This document shows, piece after piece, positions 38,108 to 47,842 of a DNA stretch of 64,000 bases. The translations under genes were made by a program, and so were the position numbers. Position 1 is the stretch's first letter, and each line of letters opens with the position of its first letter. The notes under the pieces were generated by a model that saw only the letters and a program-made list of their open reading frames with translations, had not been told where the DNA came from and ran no database searches. Origin of the DNA: Halococcus qingdaonensis (lineage in GTDB: Archaea > Halobacteriota > Halobacteria > Halobacteriales > Halococcaceae); assembly GCF_024508235.1 (NCBI RefSeq), contig NZ_CP101943.1, forward strand, positions 248,001 to 312,000, in the 5' to 3' direction.

Positions 38108-39292
38108 TTATTGTATCGATTTCTGAAACGAGGAAAGCAATTTCTCGACAGCTATTTCGAGGCCAAACTTCTCGCGGATCGTCTCGCGTGCGTTGTGGCC
38201 CATCTCCATTCGAGCGTTCGCGTCCGCCAGCATGGTTGCAATCGCCTCGGCAAGTGCGTCAGCATCACGTGGTTCGACCAGCAAGCCGTTGGTTTCGTCG
38301 TCAATCATCTCGGGAATCCCGGTCACAGTCGTCGAGATGCATGGTGTTTCCATCGCCATCGCTTCTTTGATGGCGACCGGCGACCCGTCACGATCTCCGT
38401 CGGTGGCGATCACACACGGGAGGATGAACGCAGCGGCCTCGTCGTACTCCTGCCGAAGACGCTCGTCGCTCACGTTCCCGAGAAACGTCACCCGGTCCGC
38501 AACGCCCAGCTCGTCCGCACGCTGGCGAAGCATCTCCTCGCGTTCGCCGGTCCCGACGATGTGGTATTCGGTGTCCGGGTTGGTTTCGGCGAGACGAGCA
38601 ACCGCCTCGATTGCGTAGATAATGCCTTTCTTCTCGACCAAACGGGCAACGGTCAGGAGCCGGTTCGGTACCTCTCGGTCCGTGGGCTCGAATTTCGAAA
38701 CCCGTGCCGTCGCCGGAACAACATCGATCGGTCTCGTGACACCGAACTGCTTGCGGAGATACGATCGGTTGTATCGAGAGGGGACGATTACACGGTCGGT
38801 CCGGTCGAACAGTATCCCGAGTTCGTGTGGATCGGGGTCAGCGAACAGTCCATACGCGTGGGCAGTTACAGTACAGGAAACTCCAAAATGGGCAGCCGCG
38901 TAGGTCGCGGCGATTTTGTCTCGGCGAGCGAAATGGCTGTGAATATGGTCGATCGGTTTATCGAGATCGTCTACGAACTCGATATGCTGCCGAGCGAAAT
39001 TAAGAGTTCTAATGTGATCTTTTGGATGATCATAGTACAAAGACCGACCCAAAACACGACTATTGAGCAACTCGGATGTGACTAATTTGGGAGCGTCGGA
39101 TATTGTCGTTTGTTCGGCGTAGCGTACCGGTACACCAAGATGCTGATGTTCCTCGTGATGGATTTTATCATTCGGGTTGTGATAAGAGAATACAGAAACG
39201 TCGTGACCTCGCCGCGTTAGCTCATCAATCTCGTTTAGCACAAAACTCTCCGAGAGCTTCGGAAAGCTACTAAGGGAGTACAAAACGTGCAT
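38108..39292 (-). CDS. GT4 family glycosyltransferase
   Basis: 394 residues with a GT-B fold. N-terminal LYSLSSFPKLSESFVLNEIDEL matches exopolysaccharide GT4 enzymes. The C-terminal donor site has VARLVEKKGIIYAIEAVARL and the EX7E-like region EAMAMETPCISTTVTGIPEMI. It transfers a nucleotide-activated sugar to the growing lipid-linked unit at the cytoplasmic face. ATG 39292 (MHVLYSLS) is preferred to upstream codons. An AT-rich 167-base gap (37941-38107) separates it from the pyruvyl transferase. Confidence 0.85.
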   Translation of the reverse strand: MHVLYSLSSFPKLSESFVLNEIDELTRRGHDVSVFSYHNPNDKIHHEEHQHLGVPVRYAEQTTISDAPKLVTSELLNSRVLGRSLYYDHPKDHIRTLNFARQHIEFVDDLDKPIDHIHSHFARRDKIAATYAAAHFGVSCTVTAHAYGLFADPDPHELGILFDRTDRVIVPSRYNRSYLRKQFGVTRPIDVVPATARVSKFEPTDREVPNRLLTVARLVEKKGIIYAIEAVARLAETNPDTEYHIVGTGEREEMLRQRADELGVADRVTFLGNVSDERLRQEYDEAAAFILPCVIATDGDRDGSPVAIKEAMAMETPCISTTVTGIPEMIDDETNGLLVEPRDADALAEAIATMLADANARMEMGHNARETIREKFGLEIAVEKLLSSFQKSIQ

Positions 39293-39698
39293 CCGTTGAT
39301 GATATCTGCTGTGGCTATCCTCTTTAAGCAACTGATTTTCTATTTTGTGGTGGTTGGGTGCTATTTGTGGAATTTTGATACTGCCAATCAGAACCGACGG
39401 TTTTAGGCTGGCAGATGATACCCTCTACAATAGTGACCCGTCAAGACGAACACTCAACAGCGGACCCGAAATTTTCAGTCGTCATCCCGGTGTACAACGA
39501 TACCGACGGAATCCGGCTGACCTTAGAATCGGTGACCGGACAGACTTATCCGACTGACAACTATGAAGTCCTCGCTGTGGATAATGGGTCCGATGACCGG
39601 ACCCGTGATGTCATTGAAACCTATAGCGAACGCTATCCTGCTCTAGTGAGTCGTCAACTATAAACTGAAAATGCTATCTTACTGCGCATCAATACGGT

Positions 39699-40172
39699 AT
39701 GGCAATGAGCCAGTCAACGTACCCGATCGAGCTGACCGAAGAAGAACGCGACACTCTCAACGCGATCACATCCCACGGCGTTCACCGAGCACAGAAGATT
39801 ACTCGTGCGCGCATCCTACTCCAAGCAGACGACGGCAAGAGTGACTCGGATATCGCCGAGTCACTCGGCTGTAGCCCAGCTACAGCGTGGCGAACCCGGA
39901 AAAAGTTCCACGAACGCGACCGGCTTGATGCCATCGAACGCAAAAATCCTGACCGCACCTACGAACGCAAACTCGACGGTGAGGACGAAGCTCATCTCAT
40001 TGCCCTTGCTACCAGCGAGCCGCCCGACGGGCGCGCTCGCTGGACGCTCCGTCTTCTCTCCGACAAACTTGTTGTCCTCGACGAGATCGATCACGAATCA
40101 GTCTCTCACGAAACCGTGCGTCAAGTCCTCAAAAAAACGAGCTACAGCCTCACCGATCCAAGCAATGGGTGA
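39699..40172 (+). CDS. IS630 transposase, upstream frame (HTH part)
   Basis: 157 residues with a helix-turn-helix (KSDSDIAESLGCSPATAWRTRKKF) that binds the terminal repeats, followed by a winged-helix linker. The natural product is probably a fusion with the next frame. A run of seven A (40131-40137) allows a -1 slip, after which the second frame continues NELQPHRSKQWVIPPE, matching the expected family sequence. Without slippage the short protein may act as an inhibitor. Confidence 0.8.
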   Translation: MAMSQSTYPIELTEEERDTLNAITSHGVHRAQKITRARILLQADDGKSDSDIAESLGCSPATAWRTRKKFHERDRLDAIERKNPDRTYERKLDGEDEAHLIALATSEPPDGRARWTLRLLSDKLVVLDEIDHESVSHETVRQVLKKTSYSLTDPSNG

Positions 40173-40834
40173 TCCCGCCAGAGCAAGACACCGAGTTCAT
40201 CTACCACATGGAGGACGTCCTCTCACTCTACCGCGAACCATACGACCCAGACCGGCCTCTCGTTTGTTTCGACGAGCATCCCAAACAGCTACTCAAGCAG
40301 GTCGAGCAACCGCGCCCGGCTCAGCCGGGCACGGTTGCCCGCGAAGACTACCAGTACGAGCGTAACGGCACCAAGAACCTGTTTCTGGCCTCCGAACCGC
40401 TTGCCGGCTGGCGAGCGGTGAGGGTCAAAGATCGCCGAACCACTGAAGACTGGGTTCACTTCATGCAGCACCTCGTTGATCAGCACTACCCGGATGCGGA
40501 CTGCATCCGGGTGGTGCTGGACAACCTCAACACGCACAAGCCGGCAGCCTTCTACGAGTATTTCGATCCAGCTGAAGCACGGCGGATACTCGACAAGCTC
40601 GAATTTCACTTCACGCCAGTACACGGTAGCTGGCTCAATATGGCGGAAATCGAGTTCAATACGCTCCAGCAGCAGTGTCTCGACAGACGCATCCCCGACG
40701 CGGCGACGCTCCGTCAGGAGGTCGCCGCGTGGAAGAAGGAACGAAACAGCGATGATACCGACATTGACTGGCGGTTCACGACCGACGATGCCCGAATCAA
40801 ACTGAAGCGGCTATATCCTTCAATTGACGACTGA
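40169..40834 (+). CDS. IS630 transposase, downstream frame (DDE catalytic part)
   Basis: 221 residues as an isolated frame from GTG 40169, but better read as the second half of a frameshift fusion. Catalytic DDE features are VCFDEHPKQ (Asp), VVLDNLNTHKP (Asp) and LNMAEIEFNTL (Glu). The domain looks intact, so the element may be active. The stop lies inside the right inverted repeat. Confidence 0.85.
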   Translation: MIPPEQDTEFIYHMEDVLSLYREPYDPDRPLVCFDEHPKQLLKQVEQPRPAQPGTVAREDYQYERNGTKNLFLASEPLAGWRAVRVKDRRTTEDWVHFMQHLVDQHYPDADCIRVVLDNLNTHKPAAFYEYFDPAEARRILDKLEFHFTPVHGSWLNMAEIEFNTLQQQCLDRRIPDAATLRQEVAAWKKERNSDDTDIDWRFTTDDARIKLKRLYPSIDD

Positions 40835-41667
40835 CAGCACACTAGTTACGCTGCTCGTTGAGGATGAGATCCAAGGGTCCTATGCCGCTCGTAACAAGGG
40901 GGTGCGACAGGCAAAGGGCTCACTGATCGCGTTTATCGATGCCGATATGACCGTTCGCGCGGACTGGCTCGAATCGCTTGCTCTCTCACATCGCAAACAT
41001 GGATGGGACTACGCCGGCTGTGAGATGGCCGTATACACTGAGTGTGACACCTGGACTGCCAGGTATGATAAGACTCTCTATGGATTTCCCGTCGAGAAGT
41101 ATCTAAAAGAGCGTAATTTCGTCCACACCGGCTGTTTGACGACAACACAAGATGTATTCAACACCGTAGGGCTGTTTGACACCCAGATGACCTCGCAGGG
41201 AGACCACGAGTTCGGGGAGCGTGTATCTGATGCCGGATTTAATCAACAATTCATCTCTGAAGCAGTGATGTATCATCCGGCACGTACAAACCTACATACG
41301 TGGCTCAAGAAACAATCTCGTATTGGGCGTGGGGCCACAGAGAAGCGCCGACTGCATCCGGAGATTGTATGGGGATCTACATTATCGAATCCCCGCCGCT
41401 TTCTCCCGCCTCACCCTGGTCGTTTCCACGAACGACTTACGGATGCAGTTGACGATCCCACGCTGGCTGAAAGTATTGCATTCTACGCACTCGACACCGC
41501 TAGCAAGTATGCCCGGACTGTAGGTAGTCTCCGTGAACAATATCGAGCGAAATTCGAGAAACATACCAAAGGAACAGATGGCACAAGGTGAAGCGAGCTC
41601 AACTGAATTCGTTGGCCGGTTATTCTGAAACCGTCCAATTCATGTATCCGGCTCATGCAGGTGGCCT

Positions 41668-42369
41668 ATGAACGGTCGACGCCAAGCTATCGTCCTTGCA
41701 GCCGGACAGGGCAAACGACTCCGTCCGCTTACTGACGAGACACCGAAAACGCTACTGAATGTCGGCGAACACGCGATCCTCGAACACATCCTTCAAGCGC
41801 TCGAAACGACGGGCTACGAGCGAGTAGTGGTGGTCACGGGCTTCGGTAACGAACAAATCGAGACCCACTGCCAGCCGCGTGAAGAGCTCGATGTCGAGTT
41901 CGTTCACAACGACCAGTTCGCTTCGACCAACAACATCTACTCGCTCTGGCTCGCGAAGGAATACGCTCTTGACGGGTTCACTCTTATCAATTCAGATACC
42001 ATCTTCTCAGCAGCCAGCCTCTCCGAACTACAGGACACATCGGGGAGCGCGCTGCTCGTCGACACAGAAAAGGAACTCGACGACGAAGAGATGCAGGTCG
42101 CGTTCGGATTGGACACAATTAGCGACATCAGCAAGGAGATCGATGGCGACGGCGAGTACATCGGTGTTGCAAAGTTCACCGCCGAGCACGCAACGACGTT
42201 GTTCGAACACATTGAGGAGTTCATCGAGCGTGATGCCGTCAACGACTGGTACGAGGCAGCGTTCGATCGCCTGTTCGACGATGCGGATGTCGGGTTCGTT
42301 CGTATCGACGAGTCGTGGGCCGAGATCGACACCCCCGACGATCTGGAACACGCCAGAGAACAGTGGTAA
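41668..42369 (+). CDS. Nucleotidyltransferase, sugar-phosphate or LicC-like
   Basis: 233 residues. The N-terminal [25 protein letters not shown] is the signature loop of sugar-1-phosphate and choline/alcohol-phosphate nucleotidyltransferases. [11 protein letters not shown] carries the metal Asp. The small size and the [11 protein letters not shown] stretch are like LicC-type cytidylyltransferases, so it may make a CDP-activated alcohol or sugar. It overlaps the CDP-glycerol transferase-like gene by a few bases, which fits a donor-making role for that enzyme. Confidence 0.75.
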   Translation: MNGRRQAIVLAAGQGKRLRPLTDETPKTLLNVGEHAILEHILQALETTGYERVVVVTGFGNEQIETHCQPREELDVEFVHNDQFASTNNIYSLWLAKEYALDGFTLINSDTIFSAASLSELQDTSGSALLVDTEKELDDEEMQVAFGLDTISDISKEIDGDGEYIGVAKFTAEHATTLFEHIEEFIERDAVNDWYEAAFDRLFDDADVGFVRIDESWAEIDTPDDLEHAREQW

Positions 42370-43562
42370 CGCTACGAGGAGTGATCGAGCGCCTGTTCGA
42401 CGGCGTGAAATACGCGCTGCTTGGCGGGCTGTTCGTACTTTCGTATCTCTGGCCGAGAGACGAGTCGCTGTGGGTGTTCGGTGCGAAAGGCGGGACAGCG
42501 TTCGTCGACAACTCGAAATATCTGTACCTCTACACGGCTGCGGAGCGCGAACACATTCGCCCAGTCTGGCTTTCGAAAAACGAGACCGTTATCGAGGAGC
42601 TGCAAGCAGCAGGATACGAGGCGTACCACACGGATTCCCTGCGTGGAATTTACCTCAATCTCAGGGCAGGGTTTGTCTTCGTCAGCGACGGCGTGGCGGA
42701 CACGAACCGATGGTGTTTCGGTGGTGCAACGGTTGTCAACTTGTGGCATGGGGTCGGCTTGAAGAAAGTCCGATGGGATAGTAACACCACGACCGGTCCA
42801 CTATTCGGGAAACTGTTTGACTGGCCCATATACAGACTATTCAAACGGTGCGATTGGTTCGTGGTGACGAGTGAGGCGATGGTTGAACCGTTTGCAGCGG
42901 GTCGCCGACAGCCTACAGATCGGATTCTCACGACTGGCTATCCGAGAAATGATTTTCTGGAAGACATCGTTCCAGGCCACAGTCTCGCGGCCGAAACCAA
43001 GGTGTACGAGCAGTGCCGACAACTATCGGAAGACGGAACAATGTTCCTCTATGTTCCTACCTATCACACTGAAACCGGCGAACGTATCGAAGACCATCTT
43101 AGTCTGCTGGAGCTCAACGCACTGCTGGCCGAAATCGACGCATATCTGATCGTCAAGCTACATCCTCACGATGAATTCGACGTCGATAGTACGAAGCTAT
43201 CGAGAATCACCACGCTCCCGTCGACAATCGATATCTATCCGCTGTTGAAATACACTGACGCACTGCTCACAGACTATTCATCGATCTATTTCGATTATCT
43301 TCTGCTCGATAAGCCGATCGTGTTCTATCCGTTCGATCTCGAAGAATATCGGCAAGAGCGTGATTTTTTCCTTGATTACGAGCGAGTCACGCCCGGTCCA
43401 GTGGCCACTGATTTCGATGAATTGTTAGAGCATCTGAACGAAGTGGCTGAAGTGGATACGTTTGCGACGGAACGTCAAGTAGTGCGTGACGAATATCTCC
43501 AGCAGCCGATCGAAAGCCGCTGCAAAACCATTTGTGATCGGTTCGATGCGACATGCGACTGA
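42363..43562 (+). CDS. CDP-glycerol glycerophosphotransferase family protein
   Basis: 399 residues of the TagF/TagB-type family, which polymerises or transfers polyol-phosphate from CDP-glycerol or CDP-ribitol in bacterial teichoic acid synthesis. Characteristic segments are [37 protein letters not shown] and [20 protein letters not shown]. One hydrophobic N-terminal stretch (~12-28) may dock it to the membrane. GTG 42363 or GTG 42381 could be the start. Its presence suggests phosphodiester-linked units in the glycan of this archaeon. Confidence 0.85.
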   Translation: MVTLRGVIERLFDGVKYALLGGLFVLSYLWPRDESLWVFGAKGGTAFVDNSKYLYLYTAAEREHIRPVWLSKNETVIEELQAAGYEAYHTDSLRGIYLNLRAGFVFVSDGVADTNRWCFGGATVVNLWHGVGLKKVRWDSNTTTGPLFGKLFDWPIYRLFKRCDWFVVTSEAMVEPFAAGRRQPTDRILTTGYPRNDFLEDIVPGHSLAAETKVYEQCRQLSEDGTMFLYVPTYHTETGERIEDHLSLLELNALLAEIDAYLIVKLHPHDEFDVDSTKLSRITTLPSTIDIYPLLKYTDALLTDYSSIYFDYLLLDKPIVFYPFDLEEYRQERDFFLDYERVTPGPVATDFDELLEHLNEVAEVDTFATERQVVRDEYLQQPIESRCKTICDRFDATCD

Positions 43563-43579
43563 GCTGCGAGCGCGGAGAG

Positions 43580-43589
43580 TTATAAAAAT
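43580..43589 (+). promoter_or_regulatory. TATA box before the 43.7 kb glycosyltransferase
   Basis: TTATAAAAAT is a good archaeal box A in the short gap after the CDP-glycerol transferase-like gene. It lies ~80 bases before ATG 43665. It suggests a separate transcript for the following GT4 gene. Confidence 0.55.
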
Positions 43590-43664
43590 CCGCTCAACGT
43601 TGGGGACCGAAACGATATCCTTTTGGACGCGATTCGAGCAGATACGCCCGTGTCGCACTCACCA

Positions 43665-44816
43665 ATGAAAGTGTGCTTTCTGATCAACGGACTCGGGCCA
43701 GCTGGTGCAGAAACGCTACTGCTTGATATCGTTACCCATACCGATGCTGACGCTGATATCGATTACACTGTTTGCTTCCTTGAAGGAGAGGACACGCTTG
43801 TTCCGGAGTTCGAGAACACGGGTGCCCGCGTCGTCGACTTCGAGGCGAAATTCAAGTTCGATCCACGAGCGATGTGGCGACTGGCTCGCTTCTTTCAGCG
43901 CGAGGAATTCGACATATTGCATACTCACCTTCCCTATTCACAGACTCTTGGACGAATATTCGGACGGCTTGGTGGTCAGACAACAGTAGTAAGCACTCAG
44001 CATGACTTTCGTAATAAGTACCATCCTGTTACACGTACCCTTGAACGAGTGACGCGACCTCTTGATACGATGACTGTAGCTGTTTCTCGCAGCGTTGAAC
44101 GAGATTTCACCGGGGAATCGCATCTCTACCCGGATCATGGCGATGGTTGGTGTACGATTCACAATGGGATTGGTGTGGACAATTTCTCAGAATATTTAGA
44201 ACAATCTAACAATACGTTAGTATACGATGAGTGGGAGATTGGCCAAGGGCCAATATTCATGACTGCTGGGAGATATGTTTCCCCAAAACGTCAGGACGTT
44301 CTTATTCGAGCGATGAAACGCGTCACTGAAAAAATCCCTGACGCTACATTGCTCGTAATTGGCTGGGGACCGCTTGAAGACGAACTTCGGGAACTCGTAC
44401 GCAGGTGCGGTCTAGAAGGAAGCGTGCATATAACTGGTCGAGTCCCGAGCGTGGAACCGTATTATGCCGCAGCAGATGTGTTTGTTTTCCCGTCAGAGCG
44501 CGAATCATTTGGTATTGTTCTATTAGAGGCAATGGCTGCTAAACTTCCTATCGTTGCCACCAATATCCCTGGCCCGCGTGAAGTGGTCGATAATAATGAG
44601 ACTGGTTTGCTTGTTCCGGCTGGTTCGCCGGAAGATCTTGCTGAGGCGATGATTGAATTTCGATCAGAATCGAAGCGATCTGCGTTTGGACGCCAAGGTT
44701 ACGACCATGTTCTCAACAATTTCGACATCGGACAAACTGTATCATCTTATCTACAACTCTATGAAAAATTACTACAATCTTATGAGAATAGTGAGAAAAA
44801 CCAATATACTAATTAA
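43665..44816 (+). CDS. GT4 family glycosyltransferase
   Basis: 383 residues, GT-B fold. The N terminus MKVCFLINGLGPAGAETLLLDI is typical of exopolysaccharide GT4 enzymes. The donor site shows GRYVSPKRQDVLIRAMKRV and FPSERESFGIVLLEAMAAKLP (EX7E motif). Codon use is distinctly more AT-rich than the genome core, as for other genes from 43.6 to 50 kb, hinting at horizontal acquisition. ATG 43665 is preferred over upstream in-frame codons because it lies just before the first strand. Confidence 0.85.
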   Translation: MKVCFLINGLGPAGAETLLLDIVTHTDADADIDYTVCFLEGEDTLVPEFENTGARVVDFEAKFKFDPRAMWRLARFFQREEFDILHTHLPYSQTLGRIFGRLGGQTTVVSTQHDFRNKYHPVTRTLERVTRPLDTMTVAVSRSVERDFTGESHLYPDHGDGWCTIHNGIGVDNFSEYLEQSNNTLVYDEWEIGQGPIFMTAGRYVSPKRQDVLIRAMKRVTEKIPDATLLVIGWGPLEDELRELVRRCGLEGSVHITGRVPSVEPYYAAADVFVFPSERESFGIVLLEAMAAKLPIVATNIPGPREVVDNNETGLLVPAGSPEDLAEAMIEFRSESKRSAFGRQGYDHVLNNFDIGQTVSSYLQLYEKLLQSYENSEKNQYTN

Positions 44817-44871
44817 AACTCAGGTAGTGAAATGGTGATAGTCGCTGTATTGCTGAATGCATACGCATTCG

Positions 44872-46068
44872 TTAATATAAAACTTTCGAATCGAGTAAAT
44901 ATGAAGAGAACCATTCCACAATGCCAACAGCACCGAACAGATAGACTACCCAAATGAACATCTGGCGATGACGTACAGCTGTTCCGACATTTGCAGTACC
45001 AAGGCCAAATAGGATGCTTCCGGTAATCACCCAGACTCCGAGTGCTACCCAGCCTGTAGATACCCGCCAATCCAATTGGTGAGCGAGTAGTGAGCGGATA
45101 CCACGCACAGCGGCGACGGTGAATGCAACATTTCCGAGAGCTTCGGCTGCAACCACTACATCGGCGGCTGTACCAACCATCCATGGGAATGGAGTAAACA
45201 GAAAGTAGACCACTGCGACAGGTGCGAATGCGAACATCCGGAGTGGTTGCCGAAACGTCACGCTAGCGAGGTAAGCGGTTCGACCAACTGCACGTTCGGA
45301 ATGGAGGAATGACAAATAGCGGGCAGCCCGTTTGGACACCTGCCATATTCCATAGAGGAAAGCTATAGAAAGAGCACTTGTTCCGACCCAATGAGTGTGG
45401 AGCCGATCACGTACATCCCCGTCCGTCCTTGCATCGAGATAGACTACCGCGGCAGCGCTGATCGCGAGTGCCTCAAGTATCCATAGTTCCCATCGCAGGA
45501 GTGGCAACATGATAAGTCCTGCCCCACAGAGGGCGATACGGCGCGCTTGCGAGAGTGACGAAGGACCGATGGCAAGACGGACGACGCTCGTCAGCAGAAA
45601 TAACACTGCACTTTCACGCAAAACCGTTGATTCGACGAGGACGAAACTCGGGTATACAGCTATTGGGACCGCGGCAAGAAGCCCTACCCACCGAGAACGA
45701 AGGAACCGACCCAGAGTAAAAACGTTCCAAACAGCAAGGACACCGAGAGCCGCGAGGCTGATGCGGGCATAGACATCACTTGGCCCCCACAACAGATAGG
45801 CCGGTGAGAGTACTAGCCCCCAAAAGTTATACACATTAACGATGCCGCCGAGAATATCCAGCGGCGGTGAGAACAACAGCCCTGTTTGTGGATTACCTGC
45901 CAGAATTGTCATCGCAGTGTGGCTGGCGTGGCTAGCTATTCTCGGAGCATCGTTCAGTGCATAGGGGTTGATATCGAAAGTCGCGAGACCAACGCCAAGG
46001 AGCCGGGCGAGCGCCGCGACTGCAAGGAGAACAAACTCTGGAAGAGGGCCTGATCGAGTGGATTGCAT
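44872..46068 (-). CDS. Multi-spanning membrane protein, probable lipid-linked glycosyltransferase
   Basis: 398 residues with about nine to eleven hydrophobic segments. The early FDINPYALNDAPRIASHAS loop and the later RHRQMFIWVVYLFG segment resemble membrane proteins of archaeal surface-polysaccharide loci, including distant dolichyl-phosphate-mannose-transferase (GT39/GT-C) relatives. It could be a GT-C transferase or a polymerase; no catalytic motif is certain. It is in the same orientation as the ligase-like gene, separated by 260 bases in which I see no gene (46069-46328). Confidence 0.55.
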   Translation of the reverse strand: MQSTRSGPLPEFVLLAVAALARLLGVGLATFDINPYALNDAPRIASHASHTAMTILAGNPQTGLLFSPPLDILGGIVNVYNFWGLVLSPAYLLWGPSDVYARISLAALGVLAVWNVFTLGRFLRSRWVGLLAAVPIAVYPSFVLVESTVLRESAVLFLLTSVVRLAIGPSSLSQARRIALCGAGLIMLPLLRWELWILEALAISAAAVVYLDARTDGDVRDRLHTHWVGTSALSIAFLYGIWQVSKRAARYLSFLHSERAVGRTAYLASVTFRQPLRMFAFAPVAVVYFLFTPFPWMVGTAADVVVAAEALGNVAFTVAAVRGIRSLLAHQLDWRVSTGWVALGVWVITGSILFGLGTANVGTAVRHRQMFIWVVYLFGAVGIVEWFSSYLLDSKVLY

Positions 46069-46328
46069 GGATGTGATTGTGTTTTTTCTGATGGTGGAAT
46101 ATAGTCTTTGAACTATCTATACAATCCGTGGCTGGACTTCTATCACGATTTGGGTTAGTGTATACTGGTGCCAGAAACCACTGCCTTTGGAACAGCAGTA
46201 AGAGTACAGTGAGATTGTAGCGATCACCTCACAGAGACGGTGCAGACACCAGGCATTGGGAGAACACACGAGATGCCTGAGTTTGAGTGTACTGTGTCTA
46301 ACCAATACGGGATTCATTGTTGAAATGG

Positions 46329-47570
46329 TCAGGTAAATATTCGTATGATACCCCATCGCCACGCTTCGGATGATCTAAACCGCAATATAATCGCATTTTC
46401 ATCCTGTTGCGCGTATCCAATCGCGAGTGCACTGGCAAACGATATCGGTGCAAGACCAAATATTGTCCCCGTTTCAAATACAAAGAACACGAGCGCCGCG
46501 ACTACGAGGGCGAGAGTTGTTGGATCGGATGCCCTCAGTGCAACACGTAGCGCACTCATACTCAAGAAGAGGTAGCCGACACCCCCGACAATTCCTCCCA
46601 TGAAAAACATCCGGATATAGCTGTTGTGGGTACTGAAGCCAGAATATTGTGATTCGGGCGACAGAAACGACTTGAGAACGTCTGCACTAGCACCTGGCCC
46701 CCATCCAAATGCCGGGCGTTCGATGGTGGCTCTGAGGGCCGCCGCCCAGAGTTCAAACCGACCACTAAAATCAACATTGATGGTGGCTGCAACAACAATA
46801 ACTGCTACGATAGCAACTAACCCGCCGAGTGTAGCAATTGCCGTTATCTGTGGATTGGTTCTATGTGCAACAACAAGCACTCCACCACCTGCTAACAGTG
46901 CGAGAAGCGCTGCTCGTGATCCCGAGATGACGACCACGATAGCACAAATAATTCCGAGAATGGCGGCTGCACCACGATTTGATGCTGTATTCTCCGATTG
47001 ATGATTGAATACGATCCCGCCAGCTGCAAGTGTTCCAAGAAGGGCAACATTTGCGAGTATATTTGGATTCTTGAACAATGAGAGTGGGACACCATAACTG
47101 ATGTCGATAATCGATACTCGGCGATAAATTCCTAGTGGACCAACAGGACCGATGATTGCTGTGATAATACCAAACGCTCCAAATCCAGCTGCAATTACCA
47201 CTAGCGAGCGGTAAGCAGTCCGTCGTGGAATTATCGATGGGAGAACGAACATCGTAGCACCACTGAAAACAATGAACGCACCAACACGTAATATTCCGCC
47301 GACCGTCGGTGAGCGGACGAGTCCAACGAAGAGTGCAAACCATACCGTGGCAGTTCCGATAAGGATTCCCGGTCGAGCCGTTATCGCGAGATTGCTGCGA
47401 GTCCACAGAGCATACACGAATACAATAATAAATACGAGTGAAAATATAATATATGACGTTGTTTGAGGTATCTCCGGAATGACCGTTATTGAGGAGGTCA
47501 GGATGAGTGCAGAGGCAGCCGCAAGCGAATGGCGCACGCAACTGCCTTGTTCCACTCCGTCAAAAAACAT
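46329..47570 (-). CDS. O-antigen ligase/polymerase family membrane protein
   Basis: 413 residues with about eleven membrane helices. The Wzy_C/WaaL region is visible around residues 215-330 (VVISGSRAALLALLAGG, then the extracellular FGWGPGASADVLKSF and THNSYIRMFFMGGIVGG). In bacteria such proteins polymerise flipped repeat units or attach the chain to its anchor. With the Wzx-type flippase it implies a Wzx/Wzy-like route. The 272-base gap upstream (47571-47842) is a divergent promoter region. Confidence 0.75.
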   Translation of the reverse strand: MFFDGVEQGSCVRHSLAAASALILTSSITVIPEIPQTTSYIIFSLVFIIVFVYALWTRSNLAITARPGILIGTATVWFALFVGLVRSPTVGGILRVGAFIVFSGATMFVLPSIIPRRTAYRSLVVIAAGFGAFGIITAIIGPVGPLGIYRRVSIIDISYGVPLSLFKNPNILANVALLGTLAAGGIVFNHQSENTASNRGAAAILGIICAIVVVISGSRAALLALLAGGGVLVVAHRTNPQITAIATLGGLVAIVAVIVVAATINVDFSGRFELWAAALRATIERPAFGWGPGASADVLKSFLSPESQYSGFSTHNSYIRMFFMGGIVGGVGYLFLSMSALRVALRASDPTTLALVVAALVFFVFETGTIFGLAPISFASALAIGYAQQDENAIILRFRSSEAWRWGIIRIFT

Positions 47571-47842
47571 TCTGATCGGCTGTTCCGGATCCTGAATCGA
47601 TAGGCAGCAAAAAATACGAACCGAACATACAACACAGTGACTATCCTTTTTACAGAGCTGAACATATCTTCACCTGTCGCTGGATTCCGTGATTTCGTTC
47701 GCTACTCACAGCACATAATGACCGTATTGCGACAAAGATGACTTAACTAAATAGCGCCGTCTGTTGCTACACAATTCCTTGAGAATACGTTCAGCAACTC
47801 TTATAGGTAGAACCGGTGTACCGACCGGAACGATAACCGACA

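Larger units (their letters stand above)
39646..40842 (+). mobile_element. IS630-family insertion sequence
   Basis: About 1197 bp inserted at a TA, which is present on both sides (39644-39645 and 40843-40844; CTAG on each flank), as expected for IS630/Tc1-mariner elements. The termini share the inverted motif AGTCGTCAA (39649-39657) and TTGACGACT (40824-40832); the right end carries several extra bases outside it. It encodes a transposase in two overlapping frames. Confidence 0.85.
39415..41591 (+). pseudogene. GT2 glycosyltransferase gene split by an IS630-family element
   Basis: The 5' part (39415-39645) encodes MIPSTIVTRQDEHS then KFSVVIPVYNDTDGIRLTLE and ends at ...YPALV. The 3' part resumes at 40842 as CTA GTT ACG (LVT) and continues LLVEDEIQGSYAARNKGVRQ, FIDADMTVRADW (metal-binding DxD-like) to GTDGTR at 41591. 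Joining the two across the duplicated CTAG restores an intact GT-A protein of ~325 residues. All other sequence looks undamaged, so the insertion seems recent and the gene could be revived by precise excision. Confidence 0.9.

Noticed and set aside
46117-46362. 81-codon minus-strand ORF in the gap between two membrane-protein genes
   Set aside because: Composition is unlike haloarchaeal proteins (Cys/His-rich, few acidic residues) and it overlaps the end of the ligase-like gene.
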